NCBI RefSeq assembly: GCF_012027555.1
Contig: NZ_SNUQ01000003.1
Span: 163,101 to 227,100, forward strand
Direction of reading: 5' to 3'
Source of the DNA: Thermococcus sp. CX2
Lineage (GTDB): Archaea > Methanobacteriota_B > Thermococci > Thermococcales > Thermococcaceae
DNA length: 64,000 nucleotides
Shown: positions 16,830 through 25,775 of the stretch, one piece after another
Position numbering within the stretch: position 1 is the stretch's first letter
How the letters are laid out: each line of letters begins with the position of its first letter
Notes under the pieces: model-generated
Told to the model about the DNA's origin: nothing
Databases searched by the model: none
The model's input: only the letters and a program-made list of their open reading frames with translations
Translations under genes and position numbers: made by a program

Positions 16830-17642
16830 ATGGGTCTCTGGGAGTTCTTTTACAGGTACTTCATCGAACCCATCGTGAACAACGAGGGCTACAACGTAGT
16901 GAACACGCTCACCTACGCGGTAATCCTTGGTATAGGTGTGGTGGTCGTGTACAGGGCACTGAAGAGAGCTGGAATCAGTACCGACAGGCAGTTCTTCAAG
17001 GCGCTCCTTCCGTATATAGCACTTGGCGCGTTGATGAGGGCCATGACCGACGCGACCATCTATCCGAGAACTTATCTAACGGTAACTCCCGGCATCTATT
17101 TCGTGGTTACCGCCTTCACGTCGCTCGCCCTCTACGTGAGCCACAGGCATTGCAGGGGGTGTGACTGGCAGAGGGCTTTCTTCGGGTTCGGGATGGTGCT
17201 GCTGCTCTTCAACGTCTTCGTGCTTGGGATAAGCTACTCCAAAGTTTCTTTCAACTGGGAGGTTCTGAAGTACTTCATCCCTGCCCTGGTAGTGGCCGAG
17301 ACTTCCATCTGGCTGCTCACGAAGAAGGTCAAGATTATAGCGGATAACAGCTGGCTTTTCTACGCCCACTTCTACGACGCGACAACGACCTTCGTCGGCG
17401 TTGACTTCATGGGTTACTGGGAGCAGCATGTCCTGCCCCGCTTCCTCATCGAGCATACTGGAACGGCGGCCACGATGTACCTCCTCAAGTTCGTCATGCT
17501 CCTGCTCGTCGTTTACCTAATTGACTACGTAGTTGAGAACGAGGATGAGCGGGACATGGGAGAGTTCGTGAAGCTTGTGATATTCCTCCTCGGGTTTGCT
17601 CCCGGAACGAGGAACCTGTTGAGAATGCTTATGGGGGTTTGA
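16830..17642 (+). CDS. DUF63 family integral membrane protein
   Basis: The 270-residue protein has about seven hydrophobic segments and the archaeal DUF63 features (EGYNVVNTLTYAVILG at the N-terminus, RAMTDATIYPR, HFYDATTTFVGVDF, GFAPGTRNLLRM near the end). Conserved Asp and His residues in the membrane suggest an enzyme or transporter, but no function is known. GGTGGTC precedes the ATG. The IMP/FBPase gene begins two bases after its stop and rhomboid overlaps that, so the three genes form one operon. Confidence 0.88.
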   Translation: MGLWEFFYRYFIEPIVNNEGYNVVNTLTYAVILGIGVVVVYRALKRAGISTDRQFFKALLPYIALGALMRAMTDATIYPRTYLTVTPGIYFVVTAFTSLALYVSHRHCRGCDWQRAFFGFGMVLLLFNVFVLGISYSKVSFNWEVLKYFIPALVVAETSIWLLTKKVKIIADNSWLFYAHFYDATTTFVGVDFMGYWEQHVLPRFLIEHTGTAATMYLLKFVMLLLVVYLIDYVVENEDERDMGEFVKLVIFLLGFAPGTRNLLRMLMGV

Positions 17643-17644
17643 CT

Positions 17645-18409
17645 ATGGAATGGAACGAAGTGGCCATAGAGATGGCCAAGGAAGTTGAGAAGGTTGTGAT
17701 GCCCCTCTTCGGGACCCCGAAGGCTGGAGAAACGGTTGGAACCAACGTGAGCGGCGACGTCACGAAATACGTCGATAAGGTGGCTGAGGAGATAGTGCTG
17801 AGCAGGCTCCAGCCGCTTGGCGTTAATATCGTCAGCGAGGAGATAGGCGTCATCGACAACGGGAGCGACTATACGGTGGTCATTGACCCGATAGACGGTT
17901 CCTACAACTTTGCCGCTGGAATACCCATCTTCGCCTTCAGCTTCGCTGTTTTCGAGGGTAAAAAGCCCCTCTACGGCGCAATATATGAGTTCGTCACGGG
18001 ACACTTCTACGAGGGAATTCCAGGTACTGGAGCGTTCATGAACGGGAGGCAAATCCACGTCAGGAAGCCCGAGCGCGGGAAAGAAGCGCTGAGCTTCTAC
18101 ACGAGGGGAGAATATTCGGGGCTGATCAAAAAGGTAAAGCGTGTCCGCGTCCTCGGGGCTATAGCAGTTGAGCTCACCTATCTTGCCAAGGGCGCCCTTG
18201 ATGGAGTGCTTGACATCAGGAACTACGTCCGCCCCACGGACATAGCGGCTGGGGTTATAATAGCGAGGGAAGCTGGGGCAATAGTCACGGACGAGAGGGG
18301 GAAGGAGCTCAAGCTTGACTTGAGTGCGACCAAAAAGACCAACATCATAGCCGTGAATGAACGCTACCTGCTCGAGTTAATCTTGGAGGAGCTGGCCAAT
18401 GAGCCTTAA
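17645..18409 (+). CDS. Inositol monophosphatase / fructose-1,6-bisphosphatase (IMPase fold)
   Basis: The 254-residue Mg-dependent phosphatase is of the MJ0109/AF2372 dual type. Metal ligands are Glu in VSEEIG and the DPIDGSYNF motif, with the second signature RPTDIAAG. In archaea this family hydrolyses inositol-1-phosphate (for di-myo-inositol phosphate solute or phosphoinositides) and fructose-1,6-bisphosphate; the main archaeal FBPase is usually a different family. The ATG at 17645 follows a G-rich site. The frame runs into a rhomboid gene with an 11-base overlap. Confidence 0.9.
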   Translation: MEWNEVAIEMAKEVEKVVMPLFGTPKAGETVGTNVSGDVTKYVDKVAEEIVLSRLQPLGVNIVSEEIGVIDNGSDYTVVIDPIDGSYNFAAGIPIFAFSFAVFEGKKPLYGAIYEFVTGHFYEGIPGTGAFMNGRQIHVRKPERGKEALSFYTRGEYSGLIKKVKRVRVLGAIAVELTYLAKGALDGVLDIRNYVRPTDIAAGVIIAREAGAIVTDERGKELKLDLSATKKTNIIAVNERYLLELILEELANEP

Positions 18410-19010
18410 AGGCTTCACGATGAAATACGGCAGGGTAACGACTCTGCTCTTTGGCATCAACGTGCTCGTTTACATCTTCGAGGCCGTACTGAGCGGTAAC
18501 CCGATAGACATAAGCATCGAGGTTCTTGCAAGGCTCGGCCAGTGGAACTACGCGGTCATAAACGGCGCCTGGTGGCAGCTCCTCACTGCCATGTTCGTTC
18601 ACGTGGGAATACTCCACATAGCCTTCAACATGTACTTCCTCCTTATGCTCGGCAGTCAGCTCGAACGCCTCTTCGGTGGCAGGGTTCTCGTCTTTACTTA
18701 CCTGGTCGCTGGTCTCGTCGGCAACCTGGTCACGCTCTTCCTCCTCCCGCCTAACTCCGTGAGCGCTGGGGCAAGTGGTGCCCTCTTTGGGATAGTGGGC
18801 CTTTTGATAATGACCTCTGGAATAATCGGGGGTAATATTGGAAGGGCCCTCACAAACGCTTTCGTCCTCTTCCTCATAAACAGCCTGTTCCCTGGTGTGA
18901 ACGCCTTCGCCCACCTCGGCGGGCTTATAACAGGCATCCTGCTCGGTCTCTACTATGGCAAGAAGCTCAGAAGAAAGCTCATGGCAATGACCTATGGCTA
19001 TGCCTGGTGA
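18399..19010 (+). CDS. Rhomboid-family intramembrane serine protease
   Basis: The 203-residue protein has six predicted membrane helices. The catalytic pair is visible: Ser126 in GASGALFG (TM4) and His172 in AFAHLGG (TM6), with the HxxxN element His73-Asn77 (HIAFN) in TM2 and the L1-loop WW. The length is that of a minimal six-helix rhomboid without extra domains. It is translationally coupled to the IMP/FBPase gene. Substrates are unknown. Confidence 0.93.
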   Translation: MSLKGFTMKYGRVTTLLFGINVLVYIFEAVLSGNPIDISIEVLARLGQWNYAVINGAWWQLLTAMFVHVGILHIAFNMYFLLMLGSQLERLFGGRVLVFTYLVAGLVGNLVTLFLLPPNSVSAGASGALFGIVGLLIMTSGIIGGNIGRALTNAFVLFLINSLFPGVNAFAHLGGLITGILLGLYYGKKLRRKLMAMTYGYAW

Positions 19011-19058
19011 ACGAAAGATTTAAAAATGGACTTTGGGAGGTATAACGCGGGCGCTTGT

Positions 19059-19166
19059 GCCGGGGTAGCTTAGCCTGGTCAGAGCGCTCGGCTCATAGGG
19101 CTGCTCCCCTTCGGGGGAGCCTGAGAAACCGAGAGGTCCGGGGTTCAAAGCCCCGCCCCGGCACCA
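19059..19166 (+). tRNA. tRNA-Met (CAT) with intron
   Basis: The acceptor GCCGGGG (19059-19065) pairs with CCCCGGC (19156-19162), followed by A and an encoded CCA. The anticodon stem CTCGG/CCGAG encloses CTCATA, interrupted after position 37 by about 30 bases (near 19098-19127). These form a GC-rich hairpin (CTCCCC/GGGGAG) fitting a bulge-helix-bulge intron cut by the archaeal splicing endonuclease. It reads as the elongator type; an Ile2-type CAT tRNA cannot be fully excluded. ATTTAAAAATGG about 40 bases upstream is the TATA box. Confidence 0.93.
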
Positions 19167-19292
19167 CATTCTAACAAACTTCGCCTTCTTGCAGTTGGAA
19201 AGCTTTGGTCAAACTTTGCCCTGCAAAATTTACTGGCGCAAAGGTTGCTCCATGGAGGTTTCCTTTATAACTCCCACTGACGATTTAATGTC

Positions 19293-20474
19293 ATGATGAG
19301 AAGGGCAGTCTTCGCGCTGGTAATCGCACTCATGATGTTCGTCTCAGGATGTATCACTGTAGTTCAGCAAACTGAAACTTCATCCACTACTTCCCACTCA
19401 ACGTACCCTTCAACGTCCCCAACACCACAGACTACAACTACCACAACAACCACAACCCCGCCCGCAACTTGGACAAACCCGGAGGTTCAGTGGAACAACT
19501 TGACGGTTTTCCTGCCCAGCCAGGATGCCCAGTTGAACTGCAGCGGCGTTCTATGGCGCTACATACTCAAGGACGCCCTTCCTTGCATGCTGAGCGGGCC
19601 GGAGCTTGAGGTCATCTCGCCCCTCGCCGCTGAGCTGAAGGGCGCGACTCTCGAAGAGAGCGCCTGGAACGTTCTTGACTGGGAAGGGCAGTGGGTAACA
19701 TACGACCGGGAGAAGGCGAAAGAGCCTTTTGCCAAGATTATCATTTACCCCGACGGAAGACAGGAAGTAGTTGAGGGGCAGAACAACACGATACAGACGC
19801 CCTACGAGACTATTATGCGAGGAAAGGGCATATGCACCGACTACACGGTTCTCACCGACGCCCTGCTCTTGGCCATGAACTACTCGCCAGTTTACGCGAT
19901 GGGGATAAACCTCACCGACCTTGGCCACGCAGCGGCACTCGTCAGGATAGACGGCTGGTTCTTCGTCCTCGACCAGCGCCTGCCTCCGATGGATCTCGGC
20001 TCCTACTACCGCTACTGGGAGAGGCAGGGGAGTAGGGTCATCAACGCGACTCTCTACGAGATTCGACCGGGCAACGATTTGGCCTCCGTGAAGACCCTCG
20101 GTATTTTAAGGGGAGAGGACTTCCTCAAGCAAGACTATAATATGACGGAGAACGACGCAACAGCGCTCGCCTACAGAATGGTTGGGCTGCTTTCCAAGGA
20201 GTTCAACCTGGCGGTTGACAATTCCCTCTCGCTGCTCTCCGACGGAAAGCTTCCCGAGGGCTACAAATCGGGCAAAGCCTGGGTCATAACCTACCAGAAT
20301 CTTGCGGATTACTACCACCCAATATTCCACGAACAGTATGCAGAATGGCTTGTTGGGCGGATAACTTCCGACGAGGAACTCCTCGGCGATATTGAGAAGA
20401 GCGACGCAGTATGGATCGAGGTGAAAGCCGAGGGAAACGACCTGGCCGTAACCCTCTACCTCGGAGAACGCTAA
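19293..20474 (+). CDS. Lipoprotein with transglutaminase-like (papain-fold) domain
   Basis: A signal peptide ends in a lipobox with Cys20 (FVSGC), followed by a Ser/Thr/Pro linker (residues 24-58) typical of Thermococcales surface proteins. The catalytic triad of a transglutaminase-like protease is present: Cys181 (GKGICTDYT), His212 (DLGHAAALV) and Asp227 (FVLDQ). An outward-facing peptidase or peptide-modifying enzyme is likely; true transglutaminase activity is not implied. It converges with the helicase gene, overlapping four bases at the stops. Confidence 0.85.
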   Translation: MMRRAVFALVIALMMFVSGCITVVQQTETSSTTSHSTYPSTSPTPQTTTTTTTTTPPATWTNPEVQWNNLTVFLPSQDAQLNCSGVLWRYILKDALPCMLSGPELEVISPLAAELKGATLEESAWNVLDWEGQWVTYDREKAKEPFAKIIIYPDGRQEVVEGQNNTIQTPYETIMRGKGICTDYTVLTDALLLAMNYSPVYAMGINLTDLGHAAALVRIDGWFFVLDQRLPPMDLGSYYRYWERQGSRVINATLYEIRPGNDLASVKTLGILRGEDFLKQDYNMTENDATALAYRMVGLLSKEFNLAVDNSLSLLSDGKLPEGYKSGKAWVITYQNLADYYHPIFHEQYAEWLVGRITSDEELLGDIEKSDAVWIEVKAEGNDLAVTLYLGER

Positions 20475-21688
20475 TAGCGCCTCGAATAGCCGCGGTGATA
20501 CCTGCCGTTCCTTCTCCCGTTTTTCCTGTACTCCCTTTGCTTCTCCTCGCGTTCGTACCTTTCACGGTATTCCCTTGGTATCTCCTCGCTCAGCTCGGAC
20601 TTCTTGATTTCGACACCTGCGACGCTTGCTATGTAGCGGAGCCTCCTGTACTCCCCAGGCATTATGAAGGTGACGGCCTTTCCTCGCTTACCCATCCTTC
20701 CGGTTCTGCCTATCCTGTGGACGTAGTCTTCGGCCGTCATGGGCAGGGAGTAGTTTACGATGTGGCTTATGTCCTGAACGTCCAGCCCCCTAGCGGCGAC
20801 GTCCGTCGCCACTAAAATTCTTGTCCTCTTGGTCTTGAAGCGCCAGAAGGTTCTCTCCCTTGCGCTCTGGCTCATGTCCCCGTTGAGGGCTTCGGCGCTG
20901 TAGCCCTGCCTTCTGAGCTTCTCGCTCAGTTCCCTCGTTTCCCTCTTCGTCGCGCAGAAGACTATGCCGTAGAAGTCGTCGCTCAGGATTTTCTTCAGCA
21001 TCGTGAACTTCCTCGCCGGAACGACCTCAACATATTCCTGCTCGACCATTTCAGGAACGAGCTCGTCGCTGCTTACCTTCACGACTTCATAGTTCCCCAT
21101 GTAGCGCTGGGCAAGTCTGAGGATTTCACGCGGCATCGTTGCTGAGAACATCAGCACTCGCTTGTTCCTCGGCGTCTGCCTGAAAATGGCCTCTATGTCG
21201 TCTATGAAGCCCATGTCGAGCATTCTATCGGCCTCGTCGAGAATGAAGAACTTCACCCCGCTTAAATCGAGGGTCCCGCGCCTTATGTGGTCGAGCACCC
21301 TTCCCGGGGTTCCAACGACGACGTGAGTACCTCTCTCAAGGGCCCTTATCTGGGGCCCTATCGGCTGGCCACCGTAAACGGCATAGATATAGACCCTCTT
21401 CCTCCCTCTGAGGCTCTTCATCTCGTCCGCCACCTGAAGGGCGAGCTCCCTCGTGGGCGTCAGGACGATTGCTTGAACGCTCTTTTCCTTCTCATCAATT
21501 GCCTCGATTATGGGTAAGGCAAAAGCGGCCGTCTTTCCGGTTCCGGTCTGGGACTGCCCAATTATATCTGCATCGCCAGATAAAAGACGTGGAATGACCT
21601 CCCTCTGGATGTCAGTGGGCTGTGAGAAGCCCTTCCTTCTAACGGCAACTAACGTCGCCTCAGATAAGCCTAAGCTTTCAAAACTCAT
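20471..21688 (-). CDS. DEAD-box RNA helicase
   Basis: All DEAD-box motifs occur in order in 405 residues: an N-terminal Q motif region (FSQPTDIQ), SQTGTGKT, PTRELALQ, TPGRVLD, DEAD, SAT, and HRIGRTGR in the second RecA domain. The tail is rich in Arg, Tyr and Gly, as in RNA-binding extensions. It probably remodels rRNA or mRNA. The ATG at 21688 is chosen behind AAGGAG; the frame stays open 14 codons upstream toward the tRNA-Lys gene. A tRNA pair lies directly upstream. Confidence 0.95.
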   Translation of the reverse strand: MSFESLGLSEATLVAVRRKGFSQPTDIQREVIPRLLSGDADIIGQSQTGTGKTAAFALPIIEAIDEKEKSVQAIVLTPTRELALQVADEMKSLRGRKRVYIYAVYGGQPIGPQIRALERGTHVVVGTPGRVLDHIRRGTLDLSGVKFFILDEADRMLDMGFIDDIEAIFRQTPRNKRVLMFSATMPREILRLAQRYMGNYEVVKVSSDELVPEMVEQEYVEVVPARKFTMLKKILSDDFYGIVFCATKRETRELSEKLRRQGYSAEALNGDMSQSARERTFWRFKTKRTRILVATDVAARGLDVQDISHIVNYSLPMTAEDYVHRIGRTGRMGKRGKAVTFIMPGEYRRLRYIASVAGVEIKKSELSEEIPREYRERYEREEKQREYRKNGRRNGRYHRGYSRRY

Positions 21689-21760
21689 TTTTCTTGACTC
21701 CTTTTCAACGATTAACACGCGCTCCTTCAAGACTCGAACGCGTCGAGAAGAACCGCGATT

Positions 21761-21838
21761 TGGCGGGCCGGGGGGGATTCGAACCCCCGACCACGGGATT
21801 AAGAGTCCCGCGCTCTAACCATGCTGAGCTACCGGCCC
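21761..21838 (-). tRNA. tRNA-Lys (CTT)
   Basis: On the minus strand GGGCCGG (5' end at 21838) pairs with CCGGCCC, then comes G and an encoded CCA (21761-21763). The stem CGGGA/TCCCG encloses the loop CTCTTAA with anticodon CTT. The T arm holds GGTTCGAATCC. TTTATAAAG at about 21864-21873 is its TATA box. No intron is present. Confidence 0.96.
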
Positions 21839-21949
21839 TCAACCCGAAGACATAGACGGGAGGTGGCTTTATAAATTTTTTGGTCAGGGTCGGGAAGGGC
21901 TCCACAGAAAACTTTATAAAGTCCCCCTGAGCGTTATAGTTTGGCTTGC

Positions 21950-22037
21950 GCGGGGGTTGCCGAGCCTGGTCAAAGGCGCGGGATTGAGGGTCCCGTCCCG
22001 TAGGGGTTCCGGGGTTCAAATCCCCGCCCCCGCACCA
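21950..22037 (+). tRNA. tRNA-Leu (GAG)
   Basis: GCGGGGG pairs with CCCCCGC, followed by A and an encoded CCA. The anticodon loop TTGAGGG gives GAG, and a long variable arm (between the anticodon stem and GGGGTTCAAATCCCC) is the class II mark of leucine tRNA. CTTTATAAAG near 21912-21921 is its TATA box. It is divergent from tRNA-Lys. Confidence 0.96.
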
Positions 22038-22550
22038 TAAGAAACTTTTCTGAGGAGAAGTTTCATCAAAAGTTTCTGACTGTTCTAACAGGCTGTTTTG
22101 AAGTTGCATTCGACACAATAATAGCTCTATTTTGCGGTGAATTCCTTTTAATCGGCCCTTTAAACAGTGAGTTCACCCAAAACTGATGTCCTTAGGGCGT
22201 CTAAAGGAAAAGGACTCGGACTGAGATTGCTTTTCTCATTAGTGAATTCCCTGCTAAATACTCAGGATAGCTAGGAATGCACTCTAAACTCGCCACTTCT
22301 GCAGTGTCTAACTTTTCGCCCGCCTTTCATAAAGGCTGTTTGCCGAGCAAAGGTTTGATCGGAGCTCGTCCATCTTCTTGAAGTGCCTCCTTTGAGAGTG
22401 AGCTCACCTTCAGTGGGCAGTTTTAGAGTGTTCAACTCCAAGTGAGCGCCCGAAGGACGTCAAAAAGAAAGGGAATCCACATTAAGCGCTTCTTCATTTA
22501 AGAAATCCTCTCTAGAAAGACCCCAGAGAGTCGCACACTGATAAAAGGGA
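22038..22550. other. 513-base stretch without a gene, with short inverted repeats
   Basis: Stops crowd all six frames. CACTCTAAACT (22280-22290) and AGTTTTAGAGTG (22419-22430) are inverted copies, each with a similar GCCACT/AGTGGGC neighbour. GTGAGTTCAC (22167-22176) and GTGAGCTCAC (22398-22407) are near and perfect palindromes. This may be a decayed mobile element or other remnant; no transposase, target repeat or RNA fold was recognised. Confidence 0.5.
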
Positions 22551-24500
22551 TCATCTAAAAGCAGTCCCTTCTTTGGTCGCTTTGCCTTGCAAAGGTTGCT
22601 GCCAGAACCGCCTCAGATACAGTCTCATTCTTCCCAGGTCAACGGGCCTCATCGTCTCCCGCATCCAGTCCGGCAGGTCCTTCTTTATGCTGTTCCACAG
22701 CAGGCGGTAGTCAAGGACTATTATCGACCCTTTCTCCTCGGTCGAGCGGTGCACCCTCCCCGCGGCCTGGACGAGCTTCCTGTGGGCGGGCAAATAATAA
22801 CCGTAGTATCTGCCTTTGCCAGGGAACTTCCTCTCGAAATACCTTATCTGTGCCTGAACCCTTGGCGTGGGCCTCGCGTAGGGGATGCCAACTAAAACGA
22901 CTCCGTTCATCTCGTCACCGCTGTAGTCCTGCCCCTCGCTGTTCCTACCTCCCATCACTCCAAGGAGAACCGCCCCCCTATCTCTCGCGTGGGCCTTGAA
23001 CTTGGCAACGAGGAGGTCGTTCTCCTTCGAGCTTGCGCCCTGCTTCTCGATGAAGATGGCCTTTCCGGTCTCCTCCAAGCGAACTTCAAGGTTGGCCGAG
23101 AGCAGGCCCTGCAGAACCTCGTAGGAAGCTGCAAAAACTCCGACGTTTTTCGGTATGAGCTTGACGGCCTCGACTATGTAGTCCACCATCTTCCTGTAGG
23201 ACTCCATCGAGCGCTCGTCTCCGCGCGTCGAGACGTCCCTTGCAACTAAAACCTGCGCGTTTTCCCTCTTGACCATGCGCGGGAACTTCTTCAGCCTGGC
23301 GTTCTCGATTCCCATGACGTCGTGGAAGGCTTCGAGAGGCGTTAATGTTCCAGACATGAATATCGCCGACTGCACATTCTTGATGAAGCTCAATGCCTTG
23401 GCCGGATCGAGGGCGACCAGCTCAAGGCTGAGGCCCTTCTCCCTGCTCATGAGGAAGAGATAGTCTTCCCGCCCGATGAGCGAGAGCCAGAAGAGGAGGA
23501 ACTCGCCGACCCTTCCGACATAGCTCCTCGGCGGTTTGCCCTTCTCTATTCTGTCTTCCCTTATGGAATCGCCCACCTCGACCATCTCGTTGAGGGTCTT
23601 CACGAGGTAGCGGCCGTCGAGGTTGAGTATATCAACGACGTGGGCAAAGATTAGTTCGGGCTGAATCGGAACCTCCTGGACGTCCCTCTCCCTGAGCTTC
23701 TCCTCGTAGAGAATCTCCAGGCCCCTGGCAAAGATGCTCAGGAAGTTGGCTATCTCGTGCTCCCTGTACTCGTCGGCCTCCTTTATGGCCCTGCTGATGG
23801 TGTGTATACTCAGCCTGTCGCTGAGAGCGCTTATGGCCTGGTCTGGAAGGTTGTGGGCCTCGTCGAAGACCACTATCAAGTCCGAATACTCGATGTCGAG
23901 CGAGCTGAGGAAGTTTTCCCTTATCGTTGGGCTGAGAAGATAGAGGTAGCTCGCGACTATGACGTTAGCTTTCTCCGCTATCCTTCTCGTCATATCGTAA
24001 GGGCAGAGCTCCAGCGTTTGAGCGTAGTCGAGTATCTCCATTGGGTGACTCGGCTCCTGCAGAAAGAACCTCACTACCTCATTGAACTCCTCTCGCTTCT
24101 TCTTTTCGTTCTCGTAATAGGGGCACTTTCCGAGCTTCTTGAGGTTCTTGCAGACTACCATGGCGTTATAGGCGTCAGTGGTGTAGTTCACAAGGTATGT
24201 GTGGAGGCACAGATCCTTTCTGCTCCTCAGCTCGACGCCAGAAACGGGCGTTTTCCTGTTTATGGCCTTCAACTCCTCTATAACGCGGTCCATCTGCTTG
24301 TGAGTTCTGGCTAGGTAAATCACCTTGTAGCCCATTTCTATCGCGTGGGGCAGAATTCCAGCTAAAACGCTTACCGTCTTTCCAAAGCCTGTTGGGGCTT
24401 CAATTATAACGTTTTCACCCTTTCGGACGGCTTCATTAACGAGATTTATGAATTCCTGCTGATGAGGTCTGAGCTTATTGTAGGGGAAGTATTCACTCAT
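22551..24500 (-). CDS. XPD/Rad3-family DNA helicase with iron-sulfur domain
   Basis: This 649-residue superfamily 2 helicase moves 5' to 3'. It shows Walker A APTGFGKT, the DEAH box at 213-216, and four cysteines spaced for the 4Fe-4S domain (Cys98, Cys117, Cys126, Cys166). An arch region and the C-terminal helicase motifs follow (SGTLTP, QAAGRVHRS with the arginine finger). It probably serves nucleotide-excision or fork repair; archaea lack the full TFIIH context. The gene stands alone, with the non-coding stretch downstream. Confidence 0.93.
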   Translation of the reverse strand: MSEYFPYNKLRPHQQEFINLVNEAVRKGENVIIEAPTGFGKTVSVLAGILPHAIEMGYKVIYLARTHKQMDRVIEELKAINRKTPVSGVELRSRKDLCLHTYLVNYTTDAYNAMVVCKNLKKLGKCPYYENEKKKREEFNEVVRFFLQEPSHPMEILDYAQTLELCPYDMTRRIAEKANVIVASYLYLLSPTIRENFLSSLDIEYSDLIVVFDEAHNLPDQAISALSDRLSIHTISRAIKEADEYREHEIANFLSIFARGLEILYEEKLRERDVQEVPIQPELIFAHVVDILNLDGRYLVKTLNEMVEVGDSIREDRIEKGKPPRSYVGRVGEFLLFWLSLIGREDYLFLMSREKGLSLELVALDPAKALSFIKNVQSAIFMSGTLTPLEAFHDVMGIENARLKKFPRMVKRENAQVLVARDVSTRGDERSMESYRKMVDYIVEAVKLIPKNVGVFAASYEVLQGLLSANLEVRLEETGKAIFIEKQGASSKENDLLVAKFKAHARDRGAVLLGVMGGRNSEGQDYSGDEMNGVVLVGIPYARPTPRVQAQIRYFERKFPGKGRYYGYYLPAHRKLVQAAGRVHRSTEEKGSIIVLDYRLLWNSIKKDLPDWMRETMRPVDLGRMRLYLRRFWQQPLQGKATKEGTAFR

Positions 24501-24550
24501 GGGAAAGAGTTTTAACGGCTCGCTTTTAACCTTTCCCCAGGTGGAAAGGG

Positions 24551-24871
24551 ATGGAAGATAAGGACAAGAGGCTCATTGAATACACCATTGAGGCAATGCT
24601 GATGGCCTGGCTCGGCTATCTGTTCTTCTACCAGAACTACCTCCTCTACACGTGGCACCGCGGTCTGCCGCTCCCATCCAAGTGGCCTTTCGTCCTGCTG
24701 GGCATCGGCCTCGGTGCGCTGTTTTTCTGGTACGAGTTGAGGAAATTAGAAAGAGAGCTTTTAGAAAAAGAGAAGAGAGAATCAGGGTTTGCTGGGGTTC
24801 CAGTCGTTGCCGAGAATGAGCCGCCGTCTAAAGAGGGCCTTGAAAAAGCCTCTGTGAACGAGGAGTCCTGA
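24551..24871 (+). CDS. Small membrane protein, unknown function
   Basis: The 106 residues contain two hydrophobic helices (about 14-33 and 46-61) with Trp and Tyr at the boundaries. A charged cytoplasmic tail (LRKLERELLEKEKRES, then an acidic end) follows. GGTGGAAAGGG precedes the ATG at 24551. It is divergent from the XPD helicase and converges with the next gene four bases past its stop. No family is recognised. Confidence 0.7.
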   Translation: MEDKDKRLIEYTIEAMLMAWLGYLFFYQNYLLYTWHRGLPLPSKWPFVLLGIGLGALFFWYELRKLERELLEKEKRESGFAGVPVVAENEPPSKEGLEKASVNEES

Positions 24872-24874
24872 CCC

Positions 24875-25579
24875 TCACAGCGCCTCGATTTTAATTATAT
24901 ACTCACCGTTCAAGTCCATCTCGGAGAAGTCCTCCTCCGAAACATCGAGGAGGTCTTTTTTGATCTCCAGTATAGAGGTTCCAGAGAACGTCTCGTATTC
25001 GATTTTCTCGACTATTCCATCTGTGACATCCGCAATGAACCCATCTTCCTTAGCTTTCCCTATCACCCTAAAGGAGCGCTTGGACGTCTTTAGCAGGATG
25101 TAGCGGAGCAGATGTGCCAGCAGTGGGCCTTCGAATCTCCTTAAGATGAACTCCTCCCCTGAACCGAAGATCAGCGGGGCCAGCACGTAATGGCTCTCAG
25201 CCATTCGAGCAAGAGCCTTTCCAGAGCCTTCTGCGAGCAACTGGAGCTTCTTCCCGAGCAACTTCTCCCCGGGGATATCCGCCGAAGCCCTCGCCACCAG
25301 GTTTCCATCTCCGGCCCTGAAGGAGAGAATCAGGAGGCCCCTTTGGCCTTTCATCACATAGGTGACGTGGGGCTCGTTGAATGCCATCTCCAAAAAGCCT
25401 TCGAACTCGAACTTCCAGGGAAAACGCCTGAGGGAAAGCCTTGCGACGGACCTTTCATTCATCCTGGTGACCTCTGCTCGATAGGGAAACGTTGGGAAGA
25501 GCTCCTCAGGATTCACCGCGACGCTTATTAGAGCTTCCCATCCTCCTGAGAAGGGCACCTCTGTCATCCTTGACTCCAT
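24875..25579 (-). CDS. Unknown protein, possible SRPBCC-like N-terminal domain
   Basis: I use the ATG at 25579: AAGGGTG lies six bases upstream and ACTTTAAAAACC, about 50 bases upstream, is a TATA box. The open frame reaches 25792, but that extension looks non-coding. The 234 residues begin VPFSGGWEALISVAVNPEELF, then PWKFEFEGFLEM and LVARASADIPGEKLLGK, a pattern reminiscent of SRPBCC/CoxG-like lipid- or ligand-binding folds. The C-terminal third is unrelated and acidic. It sits just beyond the ABC operon on the same strand but appears to have its own promoter. Confidence 0.65.
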   Translation of the reverse strand: MESRMTEVPFSGGWEALISVAVNPEELFPTFPYRAEVTRMNERSVARLSLRRFPWKFEFEGFLEMAFNEPHVTYVMKGQRGLLILSFRAGDGNLVARASADIPGEKLLGKKLQLLAEGSGKALARMAESHYVLAPLIFGSGEEFILRRFEGPLLAHLLRYILLKTSKRSFRVIGKAKEDGFIADVTDGIVEKIEYETFSGTSILEIKKDLLDVSEEDFSEMDLNGEYIIKIEAL

Positions 25580-25775
25580 GCCGAGCACCCTTGTACATTG
25601 TCCCTCTAAGAGATGCTCGGACCGGTTTTTAAAGTTGGCGGAAGAGAGGGGAGTATAAACTAGTTGCCCGCTGAGTGGACATACTTCTATATGAAGCCTG
25701 TCTGTTCCAACTTGGGGGTGCATGAGTATCGAACCATGTACGTTGCTGGTCTTTGTCTGAAAGTGGGGAAATTCA

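Noticed and set aside
22038..22550. A decayed protein gene
   Set aside because: All frames are closed at short intervals and no fragment resembles a family; only short inverted repeats are visible.
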